Counted from the stretch's first letter, positions 44,436-53,392 are shown. The stretch: 64,000 bases of DNA from Stagnimonas sp. (GCA_030696045.1 JAUYNO010000065.1:1-64000); one strand, 5' to 3'. The notes: generated by a model from the sequence alone, not told the origin. A program made the numbers and translations.

Positions 44436-44999
44436 TCAGCGCCGCAGCTGCCGCGCTTCCGCCAGTTCGCGCCGGTGACGCAGGAAGACATGCTTCTCCA
44501 GCGCTGCCGCGAGCGTCTCCGGCAGCTCCTCGAAGGCGGCGTCGATACGCACCCCGCCCGGTTCGGGTTGGATCATCAGCAGTTGCACCGGCAGGCAGAG
44601 CGGCTCCGGGCAGGCCGAATGCAGCCAGAGCTCGACCAGGCCGCGCTCGCCGACCGGCTTCTGGCGGTCGCTCCAGCGCAGGCCGCCCGCGACCAGGCGC
44701 ACCGGCAGCGCCGGTGGCACCGGCTGCTGGGCACGCAGCAGCCCCCCCACCATTTCCATCAGCAACTGCATCTTCTGGTGCAGGCGCGCGACCTCGGCCT
44801 CCAGGCCGCCGTCCTCGCAGGCCACCGGCGGCCGCTCGTCGAGCGCCGCCACTGCCGCCAGCACCCGTTGCGCATCGGCGGCATCCACGGCGCTGAACAC
44901 CGCTCCGGGGCGCCAGCGCAGGGGCAAGGCCTGCACTGCCGCCGGCGCGGTCTCGATCACCGTCAGCAGTGCCGGTGCTACCGGCGCACTGTGGCTCAT
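44436..44999 (-). CDS. Atypical PilZ-like protein linked to fliS
   Basis: The 187-residue product has an N-terminal beta-rich part (PLRWRPGAVFSAV) and a central helix (about 65-90, EAEVARLHQKMQLLMEMVGGLL). The C-terminal half (VRLVAGGLRWSDRQK, GLVELWLHSACPEPLCLPVQLL) resembles non-canonical PilZ domains of Xanthomonadales. The RxxxR and [DN]xSxxG c-di-GMP motifs are not present, so it may not bind the nucleotide itself. The central helix could mediate oligomerisation. It starts 14 bp after fliS and is likely driven by the same sigma-28 promoter. The family assignment is by resemblance and context only. Confidence 0.55.
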   Translation of the reverse strand: MSHSAPVAPALLTVIETAPAAVQALPLRWRPGAVFSAVDAADAQRVLAAVAALDERPPVACEDGGLEAEVARLHQKMQLLMEMVGGLLRAQQPVPPALPVRLVAGGLRWSDRQKPVGERGLVELWLHSACPEPLCLPVQLLMIQPEPGGVRIDAAFEELPETLAAALEKHVFLRHRRELAEARQLRR

Positions 45000-45013
45000 G
45001 GCAGTCGCCTAAC

Positions 45014-45442
45014 TCAGGCTGCGGCGCCGAGCGCCGTGGTGGTAACCGCCTTCACCTCGTTCGAGGCGAGTGAATCCCAGCCTTCCTTGACCTGGCCGAG
45101 CAGTTCGCGCACCTCGTCCAGCGCTTCGGCGTCGTTACCGGCATTGGCCTGGGCCAGGCGGCGCACGATGTAGTCGTAGAGGCGATCGAGATTGGCCGCC
45201 AGCTCGCCGCCGGCGCCGCGATCCAGCGACAGCCGCAGATGCTCGACGATGGCAATGGCGGCGCTGATGCGGCGGGCCTTTTCGGCCAGCTCGCCGCGCT
45301 GGATGGCGCCCTTGGCGATGGCGACGCGCTCCAGCGCCCCAGCCAGGCACATCTCGATCAGCTTGTGCGGACTGGCGGTGAACACCGCCGAGGCGCTGGC
45401 CTGCTGATACTGCCGGAGCATGCTGTTGAAGGGGCTGGCCAT
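45014..45442 (-). CDS. fliS: FliS, flagellin export chaperone
   Basis: FliS binds the flagellin C-terminus and prevents early polymerisation. The 142-residue helical protein has SMLRQYQQASASAVFTASPHKLIEMCLAGALERV and RLYDYIVRRLAQANAG, both typical. The ATG at 45442 has GGAG seven bases upstream. It has its own sigma-28 promoter at 45475-45501, because a terminator and a repeat element separate it from fliD, its usual upstream partner. Confidence 0.94.
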   Translation of the reverse strand: MASPFNSMLRQYQQASASAVFTASPHKLIEMCLAGALERVAIAKGAIQRGELAEKARRISAAIAIVEHLRLSLDRGAGGELAANLDRLYDYIVRRLAQANAGNDAEALDEVRELLGQVKEGWDSLASNEVKAVTTTALGAAA

Positions 45443-45474
45443 GTTCGACTCCAAGGAATTTCGTCTCACCCCCT

Positions 45475-45501
45475 GCATCGGCTCGGACGCGACGAACTTG
45501 A
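45475..45501 (-). promoter_or_regulatory. Sigma-28 promoter of fliS
   Basis: The minus strand reads TCAAG, 14 bases, GCCGATGC, the same pattern as the flgM and che promoters. The start site would be about 25 bp upstream of the fliS ATG. Confidence 0.75.
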
Positions 45502-45528
45502 GCAGGAATTTTCCAGCCGGTGCGCAAC

Positions 45529-45553
45529 AAAAAAGGCCGGCATCAGGCCGGCC
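45529..45553 (-). terminator. Rho-independent terminator after fliD
   Basis: The minus strand folds GGCCGGC-CTGAT-GCCGGCC followed by six T. It lies past the repeat element downstream of fliD and just before the fliS promoter. Confidence 0.85.
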
Positions 45554-45572
45554 CCTCGTACAGCCCCAGAGC

Positions 45573-45844
45573 CTAGGGTGTGTTGACCTTCATTTCATCG
45601 CTGCGTTGCGAGTCAAAACCGCGTCAGGCAAGGCGCCGAACGACGCCAAGGCTGAGGCCTTGGCTAGGCCGGCAACGCGGCATGACGCGGTTTTGGCCGC
45701 AACCCTTCGGGGCCGGACTGTTTTGGCGCATCGCGGCGTCAGCCAGTGAGGGCAATAGAACCACTTTTCCCCTCTCTGCTTTCCTTGGGCTGCGCAAAAA
45801 CAGCCTTCGGCCGACGCGTCGAATTGATGTTCAACACACCCTAG
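45573..45844. mobile_element. 272-bp MITE-like element between fliD and fliS
   Basis: The ends are inverted repeats beginning CTAGGGTGTGTTGA and staying partly complementary for about 20 bp. Internally CAAAACCGCGTCA and TGACGCGGTTTTG form a second inverted pair. No transposase is encoded and no second copy is in the window. The right end supplies the TAG stop codon of fliD. With the terminator and fliS promoter that follow, it accounts for the 398-bp gap between the two genes. Confidence 0.75.
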
Positions 45845-47199
45845 TAGCCCGGCAGGTTTTCCAGCTGCTGGGTGAGATAGCTGCTGGTGGTCTTGAGCTG
45901 CGAAATCAGGGTGTCGAGCGAGCCGAACTGCGCCTGGTAGCGCGCCTGCATCCGGGTCAGGCGCTGCTCCAGCGCCACCTGCTGCTTGGACAGCTCCTTG
46001 AGCCGACCCTGCGCCGCGTCCTGGCGCGATTGGATACGGCCGTCGCTGGCCAGATAAGGCGTCGCCAATTCGTAGATCTTGCCGCCGAGCCCGTCCGCAC
46101 CCAGCAGCTTGGTGACCGCCGCGGCATCGCTCTCGATAGCCGCCGTCAGCTTGCTGGTGTCGATCTTGAGCGCTCCATCGGTGCCGAAGCTGACACCCAG
46201 CTGCGACAGCTGGGTGTAGGTGCCGGACTCGATGCCGCTGCTGAGCACCGCCCGCACCTGCTGCGACAGGCCGCGCAGGGTGGAATCGCCCAGCAGCGGA
46301 CCCGTGTCCTTGGTGGTGGCGTTGTAGCGCGCCAGGGTGGCGATGGTGGCGTTGAGCGCGTTGTAGCGGCCGACGAAGCTTTCCACCGCCGACTTCGCGG
46401 CGGCGCTGTCGCGGTTGACCTCCAGGCTCAGCTCCTTGCCCGGCTCGGCCTTGGTGGCGGTGATGGTGAGGCCCTCGATGGCCTCGTCGAAAACGTTGTT
46501 GCTGCTTTCGAAGTCGTAGGTATCGAGCCGGATCTTGGCGTTCTGCGCCGGGTCCAGCTCGCTCAGGGTACTGCTGCCCAGCGGGTCGTAGACCAGGCCG
46601 TCGAGCGCGGTCTCGCCGACGCCGTGCTGCACCGTCAGCGCGCCGTCGGCGCCGGTGGTGGTCGAGGTCAGGGTCAGCCGGGTGCCGGTGCTGGTGTTGA
46701 GCAGGGAGGCGCGCACCCCGGTGTTGCCGCTGGCGCCGTTGATGGCGTCGCGAATGCCGGCGAGCGTGGAATTGCTGCTGTCGAGCACGACATCAAAGCT
46801 GTCGCCGCCGACCGAGATGCTGAGCGTGCCCTCGCCCACCACGGTGGCCGACGAGGCATAGGTGCCGCTCGCCAGCTTGTGGGCCTTGGCCAGTTGCACC
46901 ACCTCCAGGCTATAGCTGCCGGCCGCCGCGCCGCTGCCGGTGGCGAGACTGACGTACCCGGCCTCGGACGCCGTCGCCTTGAGCGCGTCGGTGCCACCAT
47001 CGCGCAAGGCCTTGGCGGCATCCTGCAGGCTGGCCAGCGCTGAGCGGAAAGTGCCGAACGCGGACAACTGGGACTGCGCCTTGCTCTGCGCGGTGCTCAG
47101 CCGCGCCGCCGGCGCCTGTCGCTCGGCCGCCACCAGCTGGCTGACCAGGCTGGCGACGTCGAGACCGGAACCGACACCGGCGGAAGTGATGCTGGCCAT
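45841..47199 (-). CDS. fliD: FliD, flagellar filament cap
   Basis: This 452-residue cap protein has the FliD N-terminal domain (starting MASITSAGVGSGLDVASLVSQLV), the variable middle and the conserved C-terminal domain (LSQLGVSFGTDGALKIDTSKL). A closing coiled coil ends YLTQQLENLPGY. The stop codon TAG lies inside the terminal inverted repeat of the MITE-like element, so the last codons may have been set by that insertion. AAGGAG precedes the ATG. It follows flaG by 12 bp. Confidence 0.95.
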   Translation of the reverse strand: MASITSAGVGSGLDVASLVSQLVAAERQAPAARLSTAQSKAQSQLSAFGTFRSALASLQDAAKALRDGGTDALKATASEAGYVSLATGSGAAAGSYSLEVVQLAKAHKLASGTYASSATVVGEGTLSISVGGDSFDVVLDSSNSTLAGIRDAINGASGNTGVRASLLNTSTGTRLTLTSTTTGADGALTVQHGVGETALDGLVYDPLGSSTLSELDPAQNAKIRLDTYDFESSNNVFDEAIEGLTITATKAEPGKELSLEVNRDSAAAKSAVESFVGRYNALNATIATLARYNATTKDTGPLLGDSTLRGLSQQVRAVLSSGIESGTYTQLSQLGVSFGTDGALKIDTSKLTAAIESDAAAVTKLLGADGLGGKIYELATPYLASDGRIQSRQDAAQGRLKELSKQQVALEQRLTRMQARYQAQFGSLDTLISQLKTTSSYLTQQLENLPGY

Positions 47200-47211
47200 G
47201 AAAAATTCTCC

Positions 47212-47580
47212 TTAGGCCTGCTTGTCGAGCAGGCCGGATCCGTCGCCCTCGAGATAGCGGGCGATACGCAAGGCCTCTTCCGAGGGCATCTGTCGCAGTA
47301 CCTGACCGCTGTCGGCATCAACGATGCTGACCACCACCCGTCCAGCCTCGTCATCGATCCGGAACTGCAGGTCGGTGCGCGAACGGGCGACATAACGGTT
47401 CAGCTGGGCCACGGCCTGCGGCAGATCCGGGCTCTCGGCGACCGCCGCCGGGGTCGGGGTCGCCGGCGCGAGTTCGTCATTGCTCGCTGGCGGCAGCGGC
47501 CGGCTCGGCCGCGCCACGGGCAAAACCGGGACCAGGCCCGGTGTCGCCGCTTGAAAAATGGGTATCGCAGTGCTGGACAT
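47212..47580 (-). CDS. flaG: FlaG family protein
   Basis: This 122-residue protein has a Pro/Ala-rich N-terminal half and a FlaG domain in the second half (LNRYVARSRTDLQFRIDDEAGRVVVSIVDADSG, with IRQMP-type ending VLRQMPSEEALRI). FlaG proteins affect filament length in some bacteria. The ATG at 47580 follows a strong GGAGGAGG. It lies between fliC and fliD, as in Pseudomonas. Confidence 0.92.
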   Translation of the reverse strand: MSSTAIPIFQAATPGLVPVLPVARPSRPLPPASNDELAPATPTPAAVAESPDLPQAVAQLNRYVARSRTDLQFRIDDEAGRVVVSIVDADSGQVLRQMPSEEALRIARYLEGDGSGLLDKQA

Positions 47581-47602
47581 GGCGTACCTCCTCCTGTCCC
47601 GA

Positions 47603-47634
47603 ATGCGGCGCCGGAGTTGCCTCCGGCGCCGCAT
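47603..47634 (-). terminator. Strong stem-loop after fliC without U-tract
   Basis: This is a perfect 14-bp stem (ATGCGGCGCCGGAG with its complement) and a 4-base loop, 9 bp after the fliC stop. No run of T follows, so it is more likely a partial terminator or mRNA-stabilising hairpin that lowers flaG/fliD expression relative to flagellin. Confidence 0.6.
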
Positions 47635-47643
47635 CGTCTTACC

Positions 47644-48777
47644 TCAACCGCGCAGCAGGGACAGCACGTTCTGCGGCGCCGAGTTGGCCTGGGAGAGCAT
47701 CGCCGTGCCCGCCTGCTGCAGGATCTGGCCGCGGGTCAGGGCGGCGGTTTCCTTCGCGAAGTCGGCATCCTGGATGCGGCTGCGGGCCGCCGACAGGTTC
47801 TCGCTCTGGGTTGCCAGGCTGGCGACCACCGAGCTGAAGCGGTTCTGGTAGGCACCGAGGCTGGCGCGGGCGGTGTTGACCGCCGACAGCGCGGCATCCA
47901 TCGACTGCATCGCGGTGTCAGCGCCACCGACGCTGGACAGGTCCAGCGAGGCGAAGCCGGTGGCACTGACCGAGGTCGTGGTGCCGGCGGCGATACCCAC
48001 CAGGGCCGCCGTCGCCGAGGCGCCGGCCAGCACGATGTTGCCGCTGCTGGATACCAGGGTGGTCGTGGTCGCCGTCTCGTTGATGGCATAGACGCCGGTG
48101 GTGTCGGACACCGAGTTGACCGCATCGCGGAAGCCACCGGCCCGCTCGCTGGCGGAGGTCGCCAGGGCGATGGCACCGACGCTGGTGCCGTTGACGGTCA
48201 CGCCGCCGTCGGCGATCGCGGTGAAGGTGGTCGCGGCCACGCCGGTCACTTCAGCGCGGTCGTAGGTGCCGAGGTTGCTGGCGTTGGCATTGACGATGCT
48301 GGCGATGTCGACCGTCTCGCCGGCGTTGGCGCCGACCTGGAACGACTGGTTGGTGAAGGAACCATCGAGCAGCTTGACGCCGTTGAAGTTGGTCTGGCCG
48401 GCGACGCGGTTGATCTCCGCCATCAGCTGACCGGCTTCGGTGTTCAGCGCGTCGCGGTCGGTCTGGCTGTTGGTGGCGTTGCGGCTCTGCACCGCCAGCT
48501 CGCGGATGCGCTGCAGGTTGTTGGTCACTTCGACCAGCGCACCTTCGGCGGTCTGCGCCAGCGAGATGCCGTCGTTGGCATTGCGGGATGCCTGGTCGAG
48601 GCCACGGATCTGCGAGCTCATGCGCTCGGAGATGGCGAGGCCGGCGGCATCGTCCTTGGCGCTGTTGATGCGCATGCCGGACGACAGGCGCTGCAGGGAG
48701 GTGTTGAGGGAGGAGGCCGAGCTGTTGAGATTGCGCTGCGCGTTCAGCGAGGCGACGTTGGTGTTGATGACTTGCAT
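47644..48777 (-). CDS. fliC: FliC, flagellin
   Basis: This filament protein has 377 residues, so it is a short flagellin. The D0/D1 N-terminus MQVINTNVASLNAQRNLN and the C-terminus (QNVLSLLRG, preceded by ARSRIQDADFAKETA) are well conserved. The middle part (about 165-290) is Ala/Thr/Ser/Gly-rich and variable. The ATG at 48777 is fixed by homology and the AAGGAG ribosome-binding site. A sigma-28-like promoter lies at 48906-48932, giving a leader of about 120 nt. It is the only flagellin gene in the window. No flgK or flgL precedes it. Confidence 0.97.
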   Translation of the reverse strand: MQVINTNVASLNAQRNLNSSASSLNTSLQRLSSGMRINSAKDDAAGLAISERMSSQIRGLDQASRNANDGISLAQTAEGALVEVTNNLQRIRELAVQSRNATNSQTDRDALNTEAGQLMAEINRVAGQTNFNGVKLLDGSFTNQSFQVGANAGETVDIASIVNANASNLGTYDRAEVTGVAATTFTAIADGGVTVNGTSVGAIALATSASERAGGFRDAVNSVSDTTGVYAINETATTTTLVSSSGNIVLAGASATAALVGIAAGTTTSVSATGFASLDLSSVGGADTAMQSMDAALSAVNTARASLGAYQNRFSSVVASLATQSENLSAARSRIQDADFAKETAALTRGQILQQAGTAMLSQANSAPQNVLSLLRG

Positions 48778-48905
48778 GGTACGACTCCTTGAGGGGATTA
48801 CTGCTGATCGAGGCCGGCAGCGGATCCGCCGGTACAAAGGAACTGCTTGGGTGTAAGGCTTTCAGGCTTCGGTGGCCGGTCTGCCGTTCCACCGCTTCAT
48901 GCCCT

Positions 48906-48932
48906 TTAGCGCCCGTCGCCGGACTTTCTTGA
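48906..48932 (-). promoter_or_regulatory. Predicted sigma-28 promoter of fliC
   Basis: The minus strand reads TCAAG, 14 bases, GGCGCTAA. The -35 and spacing equal the other sigma-28 sites here; the -10 has about six of eight consensus bases. The start site would be near 48897, with a leader of about 120 nt. The rest of the 211-bp gap between flgJ and fliC holds no gene. Confidence 0.55.
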
Positions 48933-48988
48933 GGCAGGTGGCGGTGGTAGCGACGAGTGGCATGGTCAAGCCGTCGAGCGGCGAAAAC

Positions 48989-49846
48989 TCAAAGAATCCG
49001 GGCCGCGCGCACGCGCTCGACCGCGCCCAGCAGCTTGCTGGCGTAGCGCGGATCGGTGGCGTAACCGGCCTGCTGCAGGCCCTGGGCGAAGCGCGCGGCA
49101 TCGCCGCCGTGCGCCAGGGCCTGGGCGTAGCGCGGATTGCCGCGCAGGAACTGCACGTAGTCGCTGAAACTGTCGGCGGTGCTGCCGTAGCGGCGGAACT
49201 CGGCCTGCTCGCGGCGTTCGACCCCGTCGCGCACTTCCGAGGTCTCGCTGCTCGCCCTGGCGCCACGCCAGCCGGCATCGGCCTTGATGCCGAACAGATT
49301 GTTGCTGTCGCCGGCCGGTCGGTGTCGGCCCCAGCCGCTTTCCAGCGCGGCGTGACCCACCACCACCTCGGTCGGCAGGCCCAGCTCGCGGGCAGCGGCC
49401 TCGGCCTGGGGCCAGACCGCACGCACGAACTGCTCGGGATCGGCCGGCAGCGGCGCGGCGTTCACCGCCGCGCGCAGCGGCACCGCAGCCGGAGCGGCGG
49501 CCACCGCAGGCCCGGTAGTCGCGGCACTGCCAGCCGCCGCGGGTGCCGTCATGCCACTCAGCTGCCGCACGAGCACGTCGGCGATGCCCAGGCCGCGACC
49601 GGCGCTCAGCTGCTGCGCCATCTGCTGGTCGAACATGTCCTTGTAGGTGTCGGCCCCGGGGCCGCCGGCGAGGTCATCGCCGAGGCTGGCGGCGCGCGCC
49701 GATTTCAGTACCTGCTGCATCAGCAGCGCCTCGAACTGACGCGCTACCGCCCGCAGGGTTTCCTCGTCGCGGGCGCCGCCCGCCGCCTTCGCCTTGAGCG
49801 CATTGAGCCCGGCGAAATCGGTGACGGCGCTGGACTCGGTCTTCAT
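48989..49846 (-). CDS. flgJ: FlgJ, rod-cap protein with peptidoglycan hydrolase domain
   Basis: This 285-residue protein has the rod-capping domain (about 10-110, QFEALLMQQVLKSARAASLGDD) and an Ala/Pro linker. The C-terminal glucosaminidase-type domain (about 150-285) has the catalytic Glu in AALESGWGRH. It cuts the wall so the rod can pass. Its ATG shares one base with the flgI stop (TGATG). It is the last flg gene here; flgK and flgL, which usually follow, are missing. Confidence 0.95.
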   Translation of the reverse strand: MKTESSAVTDFAGLNALKAKAAGGARDEETLRAVARQFEALLMQQVLKSARAASLGDDLAGGPGADTYKDMFDQQMAQQLSAGRGLGIADVLVRQLSGMTAPAAAGSAATTGPAVAAAPAAVPLRAAVNAAPLPADPEQFVRAVWPQAEAAARELGLPTEVVVGHAALESGWGRHRPAGDSNNLFGIKADAGWRGARASSETSEVRDGVERREQAEFRRYGSTADSFSDYVQFLRGNPRYAQALAHGGDAARFAQGLQQAGYATDPRYASKLLGAVERVRAARIL

Positions 49847-51009
49847 CAGATGATGAGCAACTCGGCACGCAGCGCACCGGCCTCGCGCAGGGCTTCGAGG
49901 ATGGCCACCAGATCGCCCGGTGCGGCGCCGACCTGGTTGACCGCGCGCACGATCTCGTCGAGCGAGACGCCGGCCTCGAACTTGAACATGTGACCGCTGC
50001 CCAGGCTGACGTCGATGTTCGACACCGGGGTGGCGACGGTCTGTCCGCTGGAGAAGGCCCCGGGCTGACTGACGGCGGTGCGCTCGGTGATGGTGACCGA
50101 GAGTGAGCCGTGCGCGACCGCCGCCGGCATCACCCGCACCGCCGAACTGATGACCACGGTGCCGGTGCGGGAATTGATGATGACCCGGGCCGGCGCCTCG
50201 CCCGGCCGCACTTCGAGATTTTCCAGGGCCGCGACATAGCTGGTGCGTTGCGCCTCGTCCTGCGGCGCGCGCACCGCCACGGTGACCGAGTCCAGCGCCT
50301 GCGCGGTGCCGGCGCCGAGGAAGCGATCCACCGCCTCGGCCAGGCGCGCGGCGGTGGTGAAGTCGGCGCGGTTCAGGTTGAGCCGCACTTCCGGCGCCGC
50401 GCTCCACTCGGTGGGCGAGGCACGCTCGATGCTGGCGCCGTTCGGGATGCGGCCGGCGCTGGGAATGTTGATGGAGATACGCGAGCCGTCCTTGCCGTTG
50501 ACGCCCAGGCCACCGACCACCAGGTTGCCCTGGGCCAGGGCGTAGACCTCGCCGTCCGGGCCTTTCAGCGGCGTCATCAGCAGGGCGCCGCCGCGCAGCG
50601 AACCGGCGTTGGCGATCGAGGACACGGTGACGTCGATGGTCTGGCCCGGCTTGGCGAAGGCGGGCAGCTCGGCATGGACCGCCACCGCGGCGACATTCTT
50701 CAGCTGCGGATTGACGCCGGCCGGCACGGTGACGCCGAGCTGCTGCAGCATGGCCTTGAGGCTCTGCACGGTGAACGGCGCCTGCGAAGTCTGGTCGCCG
50801 GTGCCGTCCAGACCCACCACCAGGCCATAGCCGACCAGGGCATTGCCGCGCACGCCCTGGACGCTGGCGAGGTCCTTGATCCGTTCGGCGCGCGCCGATT
50901 CGACCCCGACCAGCATCAGCAGCAGCACCAGCAGCGACAGCCGGCCGACCGTCAGGAACTGCTGACGGCGGCGCTGGCGACGGGGAATGTACTCGGGGAT
51001 GACGACCAT
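49846..51009 (-). CDS. flgI: FlgI, flagellar P-ring protein
   Basis: This 387-residue periplasmic ring protein has an unusually basic N-terminal leader ([14 protein letters not shown]) ahead of a signal sequence that ends near VESARA. The mature part starts [26 protein letters not shown] and keeps the family motif GTGDQT. An AAGGAG ribosome-binding site 8 bp before the ATG at 51009 fixes the start. It is 11 bp after flgH. Confidence 0.95.
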   Translation of the reverse strand: MVVIPEYIPRRQRRRQQFLTVGRLSLLVLLLMLVGVESARAERIKDLASVQGVRGNALVGYGLVVGLDGTGDQTSQAPFTVQSLKAMLQQLGVTVPAGVNPQLKNVAAVAVHAELPAFAKPGQTIDVTVSSIANAGSLRGGALLMTPLKGPDGEVYALAQGNLVVGGLGVNGKDGSRISINIPSAGRIPNGASIERASPTEWSAAPEVRLNLNRADFTTAARLAEAVDRFLGAGTAQALDSVTVAVRAPQDEAQRTSYVAALENLEVRPGEAPARVIINSRTGTVVISSAVRVMPAAVAHGSLSVTITERTAVSQPGAFSSGQTVATPVSNIDVSLGSGHMFKFEAGVSLDEIVRAVNQVGAAPGDLVAILEALREAGALRAELLII

Positions 51010-51020
51010 GTCGGAACTCC

Positions 51021-51710
51021 TTAGAACGGCATCCAGGGCGAATTGAAGAAGCGCTGCAGCCAACCCTGGGCATTGGCGTCGGCGAGCGCGCCCTTGCCCT
51101 GGTAGCTGATGCGTGCCTCGGCGATGCGGTCGGAGCCGATGGTGTTGTTGGGGCTGATGTCGCTGCCACGGACCAGACCTTCCAGCTGCATCACTTCCTC
51201 GCCCTGGTTCAGGCGCAGGCGCTTGTCGCCGCGCACCCGCAGTACGCCATTGGGCAGGCGCTCGACCACGGTGACGGTGAGGCTGCCGGAGAGCTTGTTG
51301 CTCTGGGCGCTGGCCCCGGCGCCGCCAAAGGTGTTCTTGCCGGAGATCGCGCTGTCGAAGTTGAGCGGCTGGCCGAAGGCGCGGATGTCGCCGAGTTCGA
51401 CCCCGGCCTCCTTGCTGGTGGAGGTGGTGGCGCTCTTGCTGGCCTGGGTGCTCTCCACCAGCAGCACGGTCAGCAGGTCACCGACGCCGCGCGCCTTCGG
51501 GTCCTCGAACAGGCTCATGCCCTGGCGGCTGGCGTACAGCGAGCCCTGGCTGCGCTCGGCCTCGGCCGGCGGCGCGAGCACGGTCCGCGGCGGCGGCATC
51601 TCGCCTTGCGGGATCGGCCCGGCGGCGCAGCCGACCAGGAACAGGGCCATCAGCACCAGCAGCAGGCAGCCGCCGGCGTTGATGCCAAAGAAGACCAAGG
51701 GTGATTTCAC
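51021..51710 (-). CDS. flgH: FlgH, flagellar L-ring lipoprotein
   Basis: This 229-residue protein has a lipoprotein signal (lipobox LVGC, about residues 25-28), [23 protein letters not shown] and the conserved closing segment [22 protein letters not shown]. It forms the outer-membrane ring. It follows flgG by 19 bp. Confidence 0.96.
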   Translation of the reverse strand: MKSPLVFFGINAGGCLLLVLMALFLVGCAAGPIPQGEMPPPRTVLAPPAEAERSQGSLYASRQGMSLFEDPKARGVGDLLTVLLVESTQASKSATTSTSKEAGVELGDIRAFGQPLNFDSAISGKNTFGGAGASAQSNKLSGSLTVTVVERLPNGVLRVRGDKRLRLNQGEEVMQLEGLVRGSDISPNNTIGSDRIAEARISYQGKGALADANAQGWLQRFFNSPWMPF

Positions 51711-51729
51711 GACGCGCTCCGGCCTGGGC

Positions 51730-52515
51730 TCACAGCTTGTTGGTGATGAACTGCAGCATCTGGTCGGTGGTCGAGATCGCCTTCGAGTTCATCTCGTAGG
51801 CGCGCTGGGTCTCGATCATGTTGACCAGCTCTTCCACCACGTTGACGTTGCTGGCCTCCAGCGAGCCCTGGTTGAGCGCGCCGAAGCCATTGCTGCCGGC
51901 GGTGCCGGTTTGCGGCGCGCCGCTGGCGGCGGTCTCGACGTAGAGGTTCTCGCCCCGCGCCAGCAGGCCGGCGGGGTTGAGGAAGTCGGCGGTCTGGATC
52001 TGCCCCAGCTGCTGCGGCGCGGCCTGGCCGGCGAGCGTCGCGCTGACCGTGCCGTCGGCGCCGACGCTGAGGCTCTGCGCGCCTTCCGGGACGCTGATCG
52101 CCGGCTGCAGGCGATAGCCGCCGCTGGTCACCAGCTCGCCGTCGGGGCTGAGCCGGAACGAGCCGTCGCGGGTGTAGCCGACGCTGCCGTCCGGCAGCTG
52201 GATCTGGAAGAAGCCCCGGCCGTTGATGGCGAGGTCGAGGCTGTTGCCGGTCTGTTGCAGGTTGCCCTGGCTGAAGTTCTTTTCGGTCGCCACCACCCGC
52301 ACGCCGGTGCCCAGGGTCATGCCGGTGGGCGCGACGCTGTCCTGGGTCACCGCCGAACCGGGCGCGGTGCGGGTCTGGTAGAGCAGGTCCTCGAAGGCGG
52401 CGCGGCCCTTCTTGAAGCCGGTGGTGTTGACGTTGGCGAGGTTGTTGGAGACCACCGCCATGCGCGTCTGCTGCGCGTCGAGGCCGGTCTTGGCGATCCA
52501 GAGGGCGGGATTCAT
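51730..52515 (-). CDS. flgG: FlgG, distal rod protein
   Basis: This 261-residue rod protein has the N-terminal flg_bb_rod motif ([25 protein letters not shown]) and the C-terminal [25 protein letters not shown] precedes the ATG. It is the first flg gene on this strand and faces flgA. flgB, C, D, E and F, normally upstream in the same operon, are not here. I see no convincing promoter in the 150-bp divergent gap for this strand. Confidence 0.97.
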   Translation of the reverse strand: MNPALWIAKTGLDAQQTRMAVVSNNLANVNTTGFKKGRAAFEDLLYQTRTAPGSAVTQDSVAPTGMTLGTGVRVVATEKNFSQGNLQQTGNSLDLAINGRGFFQIQLPDGSVGYTRDGSFRLSPDGELVTSGGYRLQPAISVPEGAQSLSVGADGTVSATLAGQAAPQQLGQIQTADFLNPAGLLARGENLYVETAASGAPQTGTAGSNGFGALNQGSLEASNVNVVEELVNMIETQRAYEMNSKAISTTDQMLQFITNKL

Positions 52516-52615
52516 CAGAACTCCTGGGGACTTGAGCTGCAGGCGCGATTCGCCGGGTGGCCCGACCTGCTCCAAGTTCCGGACCAGCCCGCCGTCGCAT
52601 TCCTGGCACCCGGGC

Positions 52616-52631
52616 TGGCACGCCGGGTGCA
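52616..52631 (+). promoter_or_regulatory. Sigma-54 promoter upstream of flgA
   Basis: TGGCACGCCGGGTGCA has an exact GG-N10-GC core and a full -24 match; the -12 reads GTGC instead of TTGC. The start site would be near 52642, about 27 bp before the flgA ATG. Confidence 0.65.
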
Positions 52632-52668
52632 AGTGGGCTCTCAAGTCCACCCGTCCCGCCCTGCCCTC

Positions 52669-53313
52669 ATGCGCCTGCTGCTTGCCCTCTGCGCTCTCGT
52701 CCATGCCGCGCCGCTGCTGGCCGGCGATGGCCTGGACGCAGCCCGCGCAGCCCTGCTGGCCCGCTGGCCGGATGCCGTCATCAGCGCCCCGGCCGAGCCC
52801 TTGCCGGCCTGCGCCGGCGCCGTCGCAGCGGAAGCACCGGGCGCCCTGCGCGATGGCCAGGCGCAGCTGCGCCTGCGCTGCACCGCCACGCCAGGCTGGA
52901 CCCGCTTCATTACCCTGGGCGTGCAGCGCCCCGGCCAGGTCCTGGTACTGAGCCGCGCGCTGCAACGTGGCGAGGCCCTGGATGCCAGCGCCCTGCAAGT
53001 CGAAAGCCGCGATCTGGCGCGCCTGCCCGGCAGCCCGCTGGGCGATCCACAGGCCGTGATCGGCCTGCTGGCACGCCATAACCTGGCGGCCGGAACCGTG
53101 CTGAGTTCCAGCCAATTGACCGCGCCGCTGGCCATCCGCCGGGGCGACAGCGTCACCCTGGTCGGTCTCGCCGCCGGACTGGAAGTGCGCGCGCCCGGCG
53201 AAGCCCTGGCCGACGCCAGCGCCGGCAGCCGGATCAAGGTCCGCAACCGCGATTCCCGGCGGGTGGTGGAAGGCATCGCCCGCGCCGGAAACCGGGTGGA
53301 GGTGGCGCCGTGA
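52669..53313 (+). CDS. flgA: FlgA, P-ring assembly chaperone
   Basis: FlgA helps FlgI assemble in the periplasm. The 214-residue protein has a signal peptide ([19 protein letters not shown]) and a SAF-type domain in the second half ([25 protein letters not shown], then [14 protein letters not shown]). It ends [13 protein letters not shown], as homologues do. It starts a plus-strand set flgA-flgM-flgN-ycgR, divergent from flgG. Confidence 0.93.
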   Translation: MRLLLALCALVHAAPLLAGDGLDAARAALLARWPDAVISAPAEPLPACAGAVAAEAPGALRDGQAQLRLRCTATPGWTRFITLGVQRPGQVLVLSRALQRGEALDASALQVESRDLARLPGSPLGDPQAVIGLLARHNLAAGTVLSSSQLTAPLAIRRGDSVTLVGLAAGLEVRAPGEALADASAGSRIKVRNRDSRRVVEGIARAGNRVEVAP

Positions 53314-53392
53314 GCCCCGCCCTGACCGCCGGTCGCGTCAAAAATCACGCACGGCGCCTGCCGCTGGCGCGACATTTTTCTGTCGCCGACCC

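Noticed and set aside
52540..52600. Possible sigma-54 site for flgG on the minus strand
   Set aside because: A GG-N10-GC spacing can be found, but the surrounding bases do not match TGGCAC or TTGC. It is not better than chance.
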